From Adenophora triphylla var. japonica (Eukaryota; Streptophyta; Magnoliopsida; Asterales; Campanulaceae), in contig JAFEMH010000166.1 in assembly GCA_022495995.1 (NCBI GenBank), positions 186,001 to 250,000 of the forward strand: 64,000 nt of DNA. Direction: 5' to 3'. The position numbers and the translations under genes were made by a program. The notes below the pieces were generated by a model. The model saw nothing but the letters and a program-made list of their open reading frames with translations. It had not been told where the DNA came from and did no database searches. Below, piece by piece: positions 24,165 through 36,100 of this stretch; position 1 is the first letter of the stretch; every line of letters begins with the position of its first letter.

Positions 24165-24560
24165 TGAGAGAGGGAAAAAGGGTGAATTGATTGATGGGAC
24201 GGTTAGAATGAAAATTTAAATTTTCCCCCTCATTATTTGGCACGGTTCCCAAATGACGGCACATTAAATTTTGGGGGCTCGCCAGGAAGGTGACACGTGT
24301 GTGGACAGGGGTCACCAACGATTTAGCTTCTTGGAGAAGGAACAATATGTCGTAGAGTATGGAGACTGCAAACTTCAAGTTTTTGGCGAGACCATAAATG
24401 AATCTCGCCTCAAACTTAGGGGCTTCTGATGCTGCCCAAAAATAATAGTTGGGCTTGGACCAAGTACATAAGCGAGAAATGATCCAAATGGGTCCAAAGC
24501 GAGTCAATTCCCAAGAAGAAGATAGCGATAAAGTTAACCCCGGTGTGTCCCGCGGGATGA

Positions 24561-24697
24561 TAGAGCGAGATAATGGCTAATGATCGGCGAGATAATGAGA
24601 CATGCCGGCGAGATATCGTAGTAAGGCGACAATGGTGCGCGTTATCCATATCCGGCGAGAAACGTAAGCTAGTAGAGGCGATACATAAAGGGCGACA
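24561..24697 (+). promoter_or_regulatory. GCGAGA repeat array upstream of the Tat LTR TATA box
   Basis: GCGAGA or GCGA cores start at 24565, 24587, 24608, 24626, 24655, 24678 and 24692, the first three spaced 21-22 bp apart (GCGAGATAATG twice). The array lies about 210-340 bp upstream of TATAAATA at 24906-24913. Spacing near two helical turns suggests an enhancer-like cluster; no binding protein is known to me. Confidence 0.5.
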
Positions 24698-24905
24698 CAT
24701 AAGTATCTATAAAATGGGACCCAATAGAACGGTTTGACATTGGGAAAAGTGATTTGTGTCAGAGAAAAAGTGTCACATGCTTTGAGTATATTCCTGTGAT
24801 TGACCAATTGAATGATGACACGTGGAATGAGGCATGAAATGAGAGGGTAACCGTTGCACGAGATGGGCACGTGAGGGTAACATTGCATGACACGAGGGAA
24901 GGGGG

Positions 24906-24913
24906 TATAAATA
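24906..24913 (+). promoter_or_regulatory. Tat LTR TATA box
   Basis: TATAAATA in a GGGGG-TATAAATA-TGAGG context inside the LTR. It is the expected start region for the genomic RNA of copy B. Confidence 0.65.
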
Positions 24914-25153
24914 TGAGGGATTGTCATCCCTGTGAAGGTATGTTCACCCACACACACGAAACACCTTTCCTTCAATTCAGATTTCCCTTGCTCAGAACCT
25001 ATACTTATCCTCACGCCGGAGGGGCTTACGCCGGAGCCGCCCCCAGATTAGTTATTTTGCTGTGGTGTGCAGGCGAGAAGAAGGAGCCGGAGTTATCAAC
25101 TTTGGACTACAACAGTCGTGTTGCTGATTGAGGAAATTCCTGGCAACATCAAT

Positions 25154-25171
25154 TGGTTCAGTTGCCGGGAC
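25154..25171 (+). other. Candidate primer-binding site of Tat copy B
   Basis: TGGTTCAGTTGCCGGGA two bases after the LTR end has the expected TGG start. I do not recognise a plant tRNA that ends with its exact complement; the GTTGCCGGG part matches the aspartate tRNA site used by the Athila element. Confidence 0.5.
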
Positions 25172-25738
25172 TGATTCTCTTCATCAGTTGAAGTTTACCA
25201 GCGGTGGATTGGTATGTTTGGAGGTGCGGTTTGTAGATCTGGAGGGTTAGTCTGCGTAAGGATTGATTTTTGGTGTTGTATGCAATTTGAAAGTTGTTTT
25301 TCTTATTGAGTTGGTTATTGATTATTTTTTCGGAATCGATTACTGTTGATAGTTTTGGTGGATTGAAGTTTTCATGGTTTTTTATATTGTTTGGGTGTTT
25401 GGGTGAAAATATTTGATTCAGAAGTGTTGGTCTGGGTTGAATTGGATTTTCTAGAGTTCGTGAAGGTTGATTGAAACGTTTGTTTGAATTTGTTGGTTTG
25501 AGAATTTTGGTGTTTCTGGGTTTTGATTTTGTGGGAGTTCATTTGATTTTGTCAAGTTTGCGTGTTTGTGAATTGGTGATTGAGAGAAATTGGTGAAGTT
25601 GGATTGGGATTGTGCTTGATAAAGTGCAATAGGAGGAAGAACATCTTCAAGTTTTGGGGTTTAGATCTTCAAATCTTCATAAGATTTGCAGATCTTCAAG
25701 CTTGGGTTCATCATTGTTGATTACGTGGGTGATAAGAA
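25172..25738 (+). other. Tat copy B leader
   Basis: T/G-rich non-coding leader like that of copy A. The leader hairpin is at 25663-25695, with one mismatch relative to the perfect stem in A. Gag begins at ATG 25739. Confidence 0.75.
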
Positions 25739-27541
25739 ATGACAACTCCTGAAAAAGGCATAGTTGGTCAGAAGGCAATGGCGGGAAGGGGCCTTATCCC
25801 GCCCATCCTAGGAATGAGGACTATGGGAACAGCTGGGGCGAAAGACACTTCTACCTCGCAGCAGGTTATTCCAGAAGAGAGAGAGCGGGTTACAAATGAC
25901 GGGAGGGAAAGAAATGTTATGTTGCCACAGCCCGAGGATGAAGTGGATGCGGAGGAGGAAAGTTTGAGGATTCACAACAACTTGATTTTACAGTTGTTGG
26001 AGAATGACAAGCGATTAATGACTTTGAAGAAGAAGCCTACCCCTATCCCGCAGGGTTTGTTGAAGATAGTAGAGGAAGGAAATAAGGGGGCAGACAAAGG
26101 AATAATCGTGCTAGATGATGGCGAACGACAAAAGGAGACAGAGCCCGAAAAGCATAAGGAGATCGAGGCGAGATTGGATGGGCCGCAGAAGCGGAAAGCC
26201 GGGGAGTATATGGAGAATGAGCGAAAAATCAAAGTGTATCATTGGCCGCATACATCACAAATGTCGTCTTTTTATTGTGAAAATGCTGAGGATGACACTG
26301 CTTCAAATGAAGAAGGATATGGAGAGCAAGAATTGAAGGCTTCTAGAGGGGGCGAGAAATCTAAGCAGCTAGAGAAGGGAAAGTGAGCTGGAGTGAGTCG
26401 CTTTGGAGAGGAAGATGGATTAAAGAAACAGATGGCTGAGATGTCGAGAAGGTTAGCGGAGTTGGAAAAGGGCGGTGTAATTGATAGCGAGAAGGATTCT
26501 TTTGTCGCTCCTTTTGAAAAGTATATTCAGGAGGCGGAGCCCGCTCCAGAATTTCGTTTGCCCAAATTGACTAAATATGCGGGAGTAACCACAGCCAGGA
26601 CCCATGTGGCGGGATTTGATGTTACTATGGCGATATTGACCAAGGATGATGCATTGTTGTGCAAAACTTTTGCCAGCACCTTGGAGCTTCAAGCTTTAGA
26701 TTGGTTCATGCAGCAACCCGCCAATTCTATTCTGGGATATCAAGATTTCAAAAGAAAGTTCTTGGCGAGATTTGGAGCTGTGGGGACTCAGCCGGTGGTA
26801 TTACAGGAATTGATTGGGATTAAACAGAAAGCGGGAGAAGGTCTGGTAACCTATACCAACAGATTTTTGTTGATTGCTAACCAAATTTTCGAGATAGAAC
26901 CCAAGTACGTGATCGTGACGTATATGTCTGGCCTGTCCTCAGAAGCTTTTAAAACGGAGTTGAGAATGAGGTTGCCAATGACTTTGGGCGAGCTATATGA
27001 GCGGGTTAAGGCGTATTGTGGAGGAGAAGACATTGAAGAAGGAACATCTAACACTTCGAGGAAAAGTGTTAAGGACAGAATTGAGTATGTTAAAGATAAA
27101 AATGCGACTCAAGTGGGAGGTCGAGGTAATCAAGGCGGCGGCAGAGGTGGAGGCCGTGCTGGAGGTCACGGGCCAAGGAGGATAATCAGATTTGCGAGAT
27201 TGAATGCCAGGCCGAGTGAAATTTTGCGAGCGGTTGAGCTTCCAGCAGCATTCGAGATGACAGACAGAGGAAGGAGAGATATGAGTCAGTATTGTAATTA
27301 TCACAGGGATAGGGGGCATGATACAGATAATTGTTATAACTTGAAGAAGGTGATTCAATCTAAAATTGATAGAGGCGAGTTACAGGAGTATGTAATGCCT
27401 GAACAGAATGTAGAAGCCCGGGGAGGAAATGGTGATCGAAATGAAATTATGGTGATTCATGAGCCGGCAAGTATTACTTGTTTGAGTAATCAGATAATGT
27501 CTTTGTCGCATACTTGCCATATTCCTGCCTCCCACCAAGTG
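25739..27541 (+). pseudogene. gag: Tat copy B gag (one stop, one frameshift)
   Basis: Forms the particle shell in an active element. From ATG 25739: about 215 residues of acidic, lysine-rich N-terminal region, a TGA at 26384-26386 (Cys codon in A), then the capsid-like part (LPKLTKYAG, DALLCKTFASTLELQALDWF, VTYMSGLSSEAFKTELRMRLP). A Gly/Arg-rich segment follows, then CNYHRDRGHDTDNC, the non-standard zinc knuckle of Tat Gags. A one-base loss near 27525 shifts the protease into another frame. A single stop and a single frameshift suggest fairly recent loss of activity. Confidence 0.87.
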
Positions 27542-30020
27542 AAGAGAGGATAATTAGCTTTTCAAGGCGAGAATTGGCTTTAACTCCAAGCCATGGGTGT
27601 CAGCCAGTGGTGATTTCCATTGCTCCAGGGAATAGTATCTTCCACAGAGTGTTGGTGGATTCAGGAGCAAGTTGCAACATTCTTTATTATAAAGCTTTTA
27701 AGAAAATGAGATATACTGAGGCCAATCTGGTGCCATACAAGGGATTTTTGGAGGGATTTACGAATCATACGGTGCGGGTTAAGGGGACAATCTCATTGGC
27801 AGTGGAGATAGGAGAAGGCGAGATGGTGAGAACCCACACTGTTGAGTTCATGGTGATTGATTTAGTGTCGCCTTACAATGCTATTGTGGGTATCCCGTTC
27901 ATGCAGACATTTGAAATGGTTGTGTCTATCATGCACCAGCGAGTCAAATTTCCTACTCCAAAATGAATTGCTTGCTTGAAGAGTGAAGTTAAGGAGGTAA
28001 TTCAGAAGAAGATTGAGATGCAAACGGCAGCAAGGGCGAGCACAAGTTCACTTTCCACGGCTTTAATGGTGCGAGATGCGAGAATCAACATGATCACCGA
28101 CTTAGGAGGGTGTGATGACTGGGAGAAAATAGAAAGCATGAGGAATAAGTCGGCGATCATTGTTATTAATGAAAGGGCGGAAGAAGAAGTGCCGCGAGAA
28201 GGGAATGATGAGCGGGATGCAGAGGTAAAAGTGATGGAGGAAAGATCAGAAGGGAATTTGATGGCACTAGTTACAATGCAAGCCGAGATGGCATGGTCAA
28301 GATCCGCAGAATTTGTTAAAATGAAGGAGCCCCATATTGAGGAGATAGTTGATTCAGATAGTAAGGAATGTGAAGAGATTGAGGTAGAAACACCTGAAGG
28401 AGTGTCGCTTGTCGAGAGCAAGAAGGGTGAAAGCAGCGACAAAGGTGTTAAGAGATGTATCAATGAAAGAAAGGCGACTGAGATGGAGGTAGATACTCTG
28501 CAAATGCGAGACGAGCCAGACATTCAGGCTGCGGAAGAGTTGGAAGAAATGATTGTTAATGATGAATATCCTGAGCAAAAAATAAAAATTGGGAAGCAGC
28601 TGGATAAGGAAGAGCGGGATAGATTGGTCGAATTTTTGTGGGATAGTGTTGATGTGTTTACTTGGAAACCAGAAGTCATGCGAGGCATAGATGAGAATGT
28701 TGCCCTCCACTGTTTGAATGCTGACCCAAATGTGGAGCCCTTCAAGCAGAAGGTGAGATATCTCTCAGCAGAAAAGGAGAAGGCGGTGATTGGAGAGGTG
28801 GAGAAGCTATTAAAGGCCGAGATAATAGAAGAGATTACTTACCCAGTGTGGTTAGCTTGCCCAGTTATGGTGCTCAAGGCGAATAAGAAATGGAGGATGT
28901 GCATCGATTTTACAGACTTGAATACAGCTTGCCCCAAGTATTGTTATCCTTTACCAAAAATTGATAGATTGGTGGTTTCCATTGCTGGGCACAAAGTTTT
29001 CAGTTTCATTGATGCGTATTCGGGATACCATCAAATCAAGATGCTTGATGAAGATAAGGCCAAGACAGCATTTAGAATCCCCATTGGCAATTTTTGTTAT
29101 AAGATGATGCCTTTTGGCTTAAAGAATGTCGGGGCGACATATCAGAGGATGGTCAATAAGGTGTTAAAGTCGCAGATTGGGAGGAACGTTGAAGCCTATA
29201 TTGATGATATGGTGATGAAGACCAAGGGGGAGGATCATTTGGTGGATCTCGTAGAGACCTTTGAAAATTTGAGGAAAAATTCGATGAAGTTAAACCCAAG
29301 TAAATGCACTTTCGGGGTAACGGCGGGAAAGTTTTTGGGATTTTTGGTAAACCACCGCGGCATAGAAGCCAATCCGGAGAAAATTCAAGCTTTAATAGAT
29401 ATGAAGTCGCCCAGAACAATTCAGGAGATTCAAAGGTTAAATGGGAGGGTGATAGCCTTGGGGCATTTTGTGTCGCGGTCGGCGAAAAAGTGTTTGCCAT
29501 TTTTCAAAGTGTTGAAGGGGGATCAGAAATTCTCTTGGGATGAGAAGTGCGAGGAAGCTTTTCAAAAGGTGAAGGAATATTTGGGAAAGCCGCCAATTCT
29601 GTGTAGCCCTGAAGAAGGTGATCACTTGTATGTGTATCTTGCGGCTTATGATCACGTGGTGGCGGCAGTGCTGATTAAAGAAGATGGCGGCATGCAAAAG
29701 CCGGTTTATTATGTATCGAAGGCTCTAAGAGAAGTGGAAACGAGATATTTCAATGCGGATAAATTGGCTTATGCTCTGGTAATCGCGACTCTAAAGTTGA
29801 GAGCCTATTTTTTATCCCATCATGTCACCGTATTGACTAATGCTCCTTTGAGGAAGATTTTGCAGCAGCCAGATTCAGCGGGAAGGCTCCTCAAATGGTC
29901 AATTGAATCAACAGAATTCGACATTCAGTATGTGGCGAGAAAGGCCATTAAGGCACAGGCACTAGCGGATTTTATACTTCAAACCTCATTCACTTATGAG
30001 AGAGAAGAGATCGAAACTCA
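27514..30020 (+). pseudogene. Tat copy B protease, RT and first RNase H
   Basis: Protease active site VLVDSGASCNILYYK is intact (D-S-G). A TGA at 27964-27966 replaces Gly. An acidic linker of about 170 residues follows. RT is complete (MCIDFTDLNTACPK, FIDAYSGYHQIKM, MPFGLKNVGATYQRM, AYIDDMV), and then RNase H with AAYDHVVAAVLIKE, ALVIATLKLRAYF and VLTNAPLRKIL. The N in VLTN replaces a catalytic Asp, normal for Tat, where a second RNase H takes over. A one-base loss near 30022 shifts the frame before aRNH. Confidence 0.88.
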
Positions 30021-31645
30021 GGGGTTAAGAAGCAGAAAGCCAAGTCGCAGGATCCTGAAGCTGATGACGAGCGAGAAAGGCCAGCGGGATGTTGGGAGCT
30101 TTATGTGGATGGGTCTTCCGCCAAGGATAAAGGAGGAGCAGGAATATCGCTGAGTTTACCTCAGGAAGATTGTAAATATGAGAAGGCTTTGAGGTTCAAA
30201 TTTAATATGTCGAATAATCAAGCGGAATATGAAGCATTGGTGGCAGGATTGGAGTTGTGCCGGGATATAGGGGTCAAGCAGGTGATAGCTCACTCTGATT
30301 CCCAGTTAATTGTTAACCAGGTGAAAGGCAGATATGGGGTGATAAATCCAACGTTGGCCAAGTATTGTGATATGGCAAGACAAATTTTACAAAGCTTCAG
30401 TTACTGGGAATTAGTGCAGATAGATAGAGAGAAGAATGAACGGGCCGATATGCTGAGTAAGGCCTCCTGCGACAAAATAGAAGAATTACCCAAGAAGATT
30501 GTGGTGGAGTTTGTGGAAGAGCCGGCATATGATAGGCCGCTTATTATGGAGGTGGAAGTGGGCGAGAAAGATTGGGTTAGCGAGATGAAGGATTATTTGG
30601 AGAAAGAAGAGTTGCCCCAAAATGAAGACAAGGCAAAGATTGTTAAAAGAATGTCACCAAGATTTACTGTGCAAGATGGAATTTTATACCGCAAATCTTT
30701 CTCGCGACCTTTGATGAGATGTGTGGAGCCAGGCAAAGTTGATGAAGTTTTATTTGAAGTACATGAGGGAGTCTGTGGTGGTCATCCAGGAGCTAGAACC
30801 TTGGCCAATAAGTTTATGTTTCATGGGTATTATTGGCCAACGTTGAAGAAGGATGCTGAGGAGTACGTGAGGAGATGCGATCAATGCCAGCGACATGCAA
30901 ATATCCCTAGACAGCCCGCCACTAAGCAGACACCTATTGTAGCAGCTTGGCCCTTTGATATGTGAGGGATTGATCTCATAGGGCCTTTCCCCAAAGCCAA
31001 AGGAGGAGCTCAAATGGTTGTGGTAGATGTTGATTATTTCACAAAGTGGACGGAGGCTAGAGCATTAACTTCCACTACTGAGGACCAGATAATCAGATTT
31101 GTAATAGAGGAGATCCTTTGTCACCATGGAATGCCGCGAGCAATCATTTCTGACCATGGGCCGCAGTTCGGGAAGAAGTTTCATGGTTTTTGTTCGAATT
31201 TGAATATCAAACATTGGCAGTCAGCGGTTTATAGGCCGCAATGTAATGGACAAGTAGAAGCCGCCAACAAACAAGTCCTGGAAATTCTATGCAAGAATAT
31301 AGAGAAAAGGTGAGATGCTTGGTTGGAAGAGTTATCCACGGCCTTGTGGTATGTCAGGACAACAGTAAAGGGATCAACAGGCGAGACAGCGTTTGCATTG
31401 ACTTATGGCTCTGAAGCAATGGCTCCTGCAGAGATGGGTTTGCCTACTCATAGGGTAACCTATTATGATGAAGTAATGAATGACGACAGAAGGTGCTGCG
31501 AGTTAGATCTGTGTGATGAGAAGAGGCTTAAAGCGATATTGAGGATGATCAACTATAAGCAGAGGATGAAGGCACAGCACGACAAAAGGGTGAACAAAAG
31601 ATCATTCAGTGTAGGAGATTGGATGCTGAGGAGCCGCGAGATTAA
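30021..31645 (+). pseudogene. Tat copy B archaeal-type RNase H and integrase, 5' part
   Basis: aRNH residues are all present: Asp in VDGSSAKDKGG, Glu in NNQAEYEAL, Asp in AHSDSQLIV, Asp in NERADMLSK. Integrase has the H2C2 zinc finger (HEGVCGGH ... CDQCQRH), then D-D-E in GIDLIGPF, SDHGPQFG and QVEAANKQ. TGA at 30963-30965 replaces the Trp of WGID, and TGA at 31311-31313 replaces Gly. The Athila insertion at 31646 separates the final GPF module (62134-62293). Confidence 0.88.
31641..31645 (+). repeat. Target-site duplication ATTAA, left (Athila)
   Basis: ATTAA precedes the TGATGAATG LTR start and recurs at 62129-62133 after the 3' LTR. Copy A shows the related empty site, GAGATTAAGGGTGCC near 21103. 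Confidence 0.92.
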
Positions 31646-33038
31646 TGATGAATGAGTTTTACACTCATCCATTGAATACTTTATGGACTTATACTTAGCT
31701 TAATCCTTGAGTTTTGTGTATTTTAATGGGTGTTTTTAGTGTTCTTCTAGTTTTCAGGGGTTCAAATGAAGATTGAGCGAATTCGAAGCATTTTGTGCCA
31801 CTTTGGAAGTGCAGGGATCTAAGTGTAAATTTTGGAAGTTGAAAAAATGGTTATCTAAAGTTTCGGGACAAAGTGAAAATAGGGAAGTTCAAGGAAAGGG
31901 CAACATAATTTTTATAATGTCTAAAATGCGGAAAAAAAACGACGTTGCAATTATGGGACGAAACGAATACTTTAGTGGTCCAAAACCAAGGCAAGGCAGG
32001 CTTTGTTTGCACAGGGGCTCGGCCAAGGCAATTGCAAGGGGCCGGCCATCTTGGTGTTCTTCAGTTGGGCCAAATGGTGGACTGGCCGAGGGTTTCAGGC
32101 AGCAAGGCGGTTTGGGCTTTGGTTTGGGCTTAATGTGGTAACTGTTTCTCTACAAAATGCAAATGCAAATGAAAACCTAGGAAAAATTAAAGGCTGCAGT
32201 TGTGTTTTTTGAAGTGCCGTGGGTAATTTTAAGGAGGAATTAATACTAATTTACATACACTACTTTTTCAGTTTTTTTTTTATGAACTTTTCCTCATATT
32301 TTTCCATAGCTTCTTCTTCTGATTTTTCTTGGTGTTCTTGATTTCCATGGATAGCTAAATCTCTAGTTCTTGGTATTGGAGGTAACAATTTATGTTTTGA
32401 GTTTTATTTTTCATCGTTATCATTGTATTACTTGGGATTATCAAGTAGCTTTTAAATGGAATTTTAGAATATTTATGCTGATCACATATTTGTTCTTGAA
32501 TAATTTAGAATTTCAATTGTGAACCGCCAAATTTACAATTGAAATTAGTCTTGGCTTGATAGTAACAATTCATTGAATCCCCGCCAAAAGATTCATAAGA
32601 ATTGTGGTTTTTCTTTTGTTGTTCTTAAGTTCTAAATGGGTTCCTAATTAATCTATGAACGGGCCAAGGGAATAGATTAATTGGGAACCCTTGATTGCAA
32701 ATCACCCGCCTAAGTGTCCCAATAATAATTTCGTAAGAACAAAACCCCAAGTGTACTTTGATTGATGAACAGTGAAACTTGAGCATAATTGTGAAGCCAA
32801 TTCCGGGAATTTTGCCTTATTATTGAAACTTCAGTTTATAACAATTCTAGTTAATTTTGCAAAAGCATTATTTTTTTCGAAACCAACAAATTCTTCACTT
32901 TATAAAATCTTTGTCATAGCAATAATTTTACATACTTTAAATACGTGTCTCGGTGGTTCGACCCTACTTACCCTATCTACAAATCAATTGTAGGTAGTTT
33001 GAGTTGGAAATTTTCTTTTGACGTTTCGACACTCGTCA
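31646..33038 (+). repeat. Athila 5' LTR
   Basis: Starts TGATGAATGAGTTTTACACTCATC and ends ACTCGTCA. Length is 1393 bp. An open stretch of about 120 codons (31773-32141) is present in both LTRs but has no recognisable product and no consistent ATG; I treat it as chance or leader. Confidence 0.92.
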
Positions 33039-33043
33039 AAATT

Positions 33044-33061
33044 TGGCGCCGTTGCCGGGGA
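33044..33061 (+). other. Athila primer-binding site (aspartate tRNA)
   Basis: TGGCGCCGTTGCCGGGGA is the exact 18-base complement of the 3' end of plant aspartate tRNA (including CCA), the usual Athila primer. It starts five bases after the LTR. Confidence 0.92.
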
Positions 33062-33160
33062 CTCGTTTAATTTAAAGTAGATTTAATTATATGCTATTGT
33101 GAATAGTATTTTGTATATATATTTTTTTTGTTTTGTTTTAACTTGGTGTTGCAGATTTGA

Positions 33161-36100
33161 ATGTTTGGTCGTAGGTCACTACAACCAGATTTGTTACCAA
33201 TTGACCATAACATTCATCGCATCAACAAGAGAAAGCACCCGGAACCAAGTGATACAGAAAGTGAGTCGGTTTATTCTGAACAGTCCGAGAATACCGATTC
33301 AGAAGAAGAAGTTAAAATGGCGGAACCACAAATGATGGGTGACTTTGCTCGTCCGCTAATTGAACCGTCGCCATCGTGCATCGTGCTCCCACAAGCAGCA
33401 AGGAACTATGAGTTGAAGAACCTTCATTTCAACATGCTCCCTTCATTCCATGGGATGGCATCGGAGGACCCCATAACCTTTATGCGAGATTTCTATAGCA
33501 CAGTGCAAGGTTTTCCGTTGGGGCAACTATCCGAGGAGCAATTGAGAATGAGGTGCTTTGCTTATACGTTGAAGGATGCTGCCAAGACATGGTTTATGGC
33601 ACTTGCTCCTGCCTCTCTAAACACTTGGACGGATGTTTACAACAAGTTCATGGCAAAGTTCTACTCTCATCAAAAGACATCCGATTTGAGGTCCAAGATA
33701 ATGTCTTTCAATCAAGAGCCAGGTGAAGCTTTTCATGAAGCTTGGGATAGATTCAAGATGTTGTTGGTCCAATGTCCTCATCACGGGTTTCCTTTAGCCC
33801 TCTTAAATCAAGCTTTCTATGATGGGTTGACTCAACAAGGTCAAGCACAAGTGGATAATGCAGCAGGGGGTGCTATGGGTGAGAAAACAGCGGATGAAAC
33901 AAAAGCCTTATATGAGAGACTTGGCATGAATTCACAGCAGAAAAGTGTGAGAGGAGGAAGAAAAGGTGTTTATGAAGTCGAGTCCAATGATGTGTTAGCA
34001 CAACAAGTTTCGGCATTGACTAAACAAATGAAGAACTTCATGGGGATGATGACGGCTCAAAACCAAGGTCAAAATCAAGGTCGAAGTCAAGGAGAGGGAA
34101 GTTCGGGAACAAGTTGTGTAATTTGTAATTTGAATACCCATGATATTATGGGGTGCCCATTGTGAGATCAATTTCCGGAATTCCTTGAGCAAGCCAATGC
34201 AATGAATGCCTTCCAACCAAGAGTGCGGAATGATCTGTTTTCCAACTCTTACAATCCGGGTTGGAGGAATCATCCAAATTTCTCATGGGGAGGAAATCAA
34301 GGACAAAGTCAGTTTCAGCAACAATACCAACCACAGATGCCACAGCCACAACCACAGCAACAAGGGCCTGCAAGGCCAAGTGTGGAGGAAACATTGCAGA
34401 AGTTTATTCAGGCCTCACAACAGAATCAGGTGGTCATGGACCAAAGAATGGGGAACCAAGAAGCTTCCATGAAAAAGCTTGAAAATCAGATTGGTCAAAT
34501 TGCCGAGGCACTCAAAAAGCACAATCCGGGTACACTTCCAAGTCAACCGGAACAAGCAAAGGCCGTCACCCTGAGGAGTGGTAAGACTCTTCATGAGGTA
34601 CATTCTTCTCCTTCTCCTTTAGATGATAATAATTTGCATGAGAATGAAGTTGTGGCGGAGGAACGAGTTGAAGTGACTTCCGATGAGAAACTTCCAACTC
34701 CTCCCCTTAAGCCATATGTTCCTCCTGTCCCTTTTCATGGTAGATTGGTCAAGAATAAGGTCGAAACACAATTTAAAGAATTGTATGACATGCTTTCTAA
34801 GGTGAATGTAAATTTACCTTTGCTCAATGTGATTAAGAACATTCCTTCATATGCTAAATTTTTCAAGGAATTGAGCACAAATAAAAGAAAGTATGCACCG
34901 AATGAAAAAATTGTTGTTTCGGACCAAGTTAGTGCTGTTTTTGAAAAAGATTTGCCTCCTAAGCTTAAAGACCCCGGTAGTTTTAATGTTATGATTTCTT
35001 TGGGGGACTCTAAGAAAGTGAGGGCAATGTTAGATTTAGGAGCTAGCATTAACTTGATGCCATACTCTTTGTTTGTTGAGCTTGGGTTGGGTGAACTAAA
35101 ACCTACTACTATGACCTTGCAACTTGCGGACCGTTCGGTCAAATATCCCAAGGGAGTAGTAGAAGATGTTTTAGTTCAAATTGATAAATTGATTATCCCG
35201 GTTGATTTTGTGGTTCTTGATATGGAGAGAGAGGCGAGTGGTGTGAATGATGTCCCTATTTTGTTGGGGAGACCTTTTATGGCTACCGCAAATGCGGTAA
35301 TTAATGTGAAAGATTGAAGTTTGTCCTTGACTGTCATGGATGAAATTGTTAACTTCTCCATCTTTGATTCCATGAAAAAGCCATATGAGGTCAATGAATG
35401 TCTCTTTTGTGATATTGCTGAAAATTCTCTGTTAATTGAGCCTGATGTTGAGAGCTCTCTTGTTTCTGAGTTTGTGGATGAGTTAGTTATGGAAGGGGTT
35501 TTTGATAAAAATGAGGCGAGGGTCATTCTTGCTGAGATGGATGTTTTGGAGGAAATTACTAAAAATGTTCCTTTGGAATCTTTAGGTAATTTTAATCCTA
35601 AGCATTTACCATCTATTGTCTCTCCTCCCGAGTTAGATCTTAAACAACTTCCATCTAGCTTGAAGTATGCTTTTCTTGGTAGAAATGATTCTTTGCCTGT
35701 TATTATTGCTTCGGATTTAACAGAATTGCAGGAAAGAAAGTTGCTTGATGTATTGAAGCGACATAAATCCGCACATGGTTGGAGCATTACTGACATAAAG
35801 GGAATTAGTCCAACCATGTGCATGCACAAAATCCATATGGAGGAGGATGCCAAGCCAGTTCGGCAGAATCAAAGAAGGATGAATCCTCATATGCTTGAGG
35901 CGGTAAGAAAAGAAGTCCTGAAACTTTTGGATGCAGGTATTATCTATCCGATCTCTGATAGTAAGTGGGTAAGTCCTGTTCATGTTGTTGCTAAGAAGTC
36001 TGGAATTACTGTTGTTAAGAATGAGGATAATGAGCTTGTGCCTATTAGAATGGTCACAGGTCAACGCATGGTTATCGATTACCGAAAACTTAATGCTGCG

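Larger units (their letters stand above)
1..25151 (+). mobile_element. Tat-lineage Ty3/gypsy element, copy A (5' truncated by window)
   Basis: Gene order is gag, protease, RT, RNase H, archaeal-type RNase H (aRNH), integrase, an antisense gene, then the 3' LTR at 24427-25151. The second RNase H after a degenerate first one marks the Tat lineage of plant Ty3/gypsy elements. Base 1 aligns with about 25274 of copy B, so the window opens roughly 120 bases downstream of the unseen 5' LTR or its equivalent. The element is interrupted at 3201-18219 by a copia array. Stop codons, frameshifts and a deletion in integrase make it non-autonomous. The lineage call is firm; the family name is not known to me. 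Confidence 0.9.
24427..25151 (+). repeat. Tat LTR shared by copies A and B (725 bp)
   Basis: Starts TGATGCTGCC and ends GGCAACATCA; the ends are inverted repeats matching 9 of 10. It is preceded by a short purine tract (TTAGGGGCTTC) and followed by a candidate primer site. Only one LTR separates the 3' end of A from the leader of B, so it serves both. It has a TATA box at 24906-24913 and a GCGAGA-type array in its 5' part. Confidence 0.85.

Noticed and set aside
28002..28523. 173-codon minus-strand ORF opposite the Tat B protease-RT linker (and its equivalent at 2708-3157)
   Set aside because: It is a Ser/Thr-rich reverse reading of an acidic Glu-rich coding region. It is an expected shadow, with no domain pattern or promoter of its own.
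31773..32141. ORF of about 120 codons inside both Athila LTRs (also 60859-61224)
   Set aside because: No consistent ATG, no recognisable domain, and its presence in both LTRs follows from LTR duplication.
33044..33061. tRNA-like sequences as tRNA genes (also 4561, 11371, 40744)
   Set aside because: Only 12-18 bases matching tRNA 3' ends directly after LTRs; these are primer-binding sites, with no cloverleaf.
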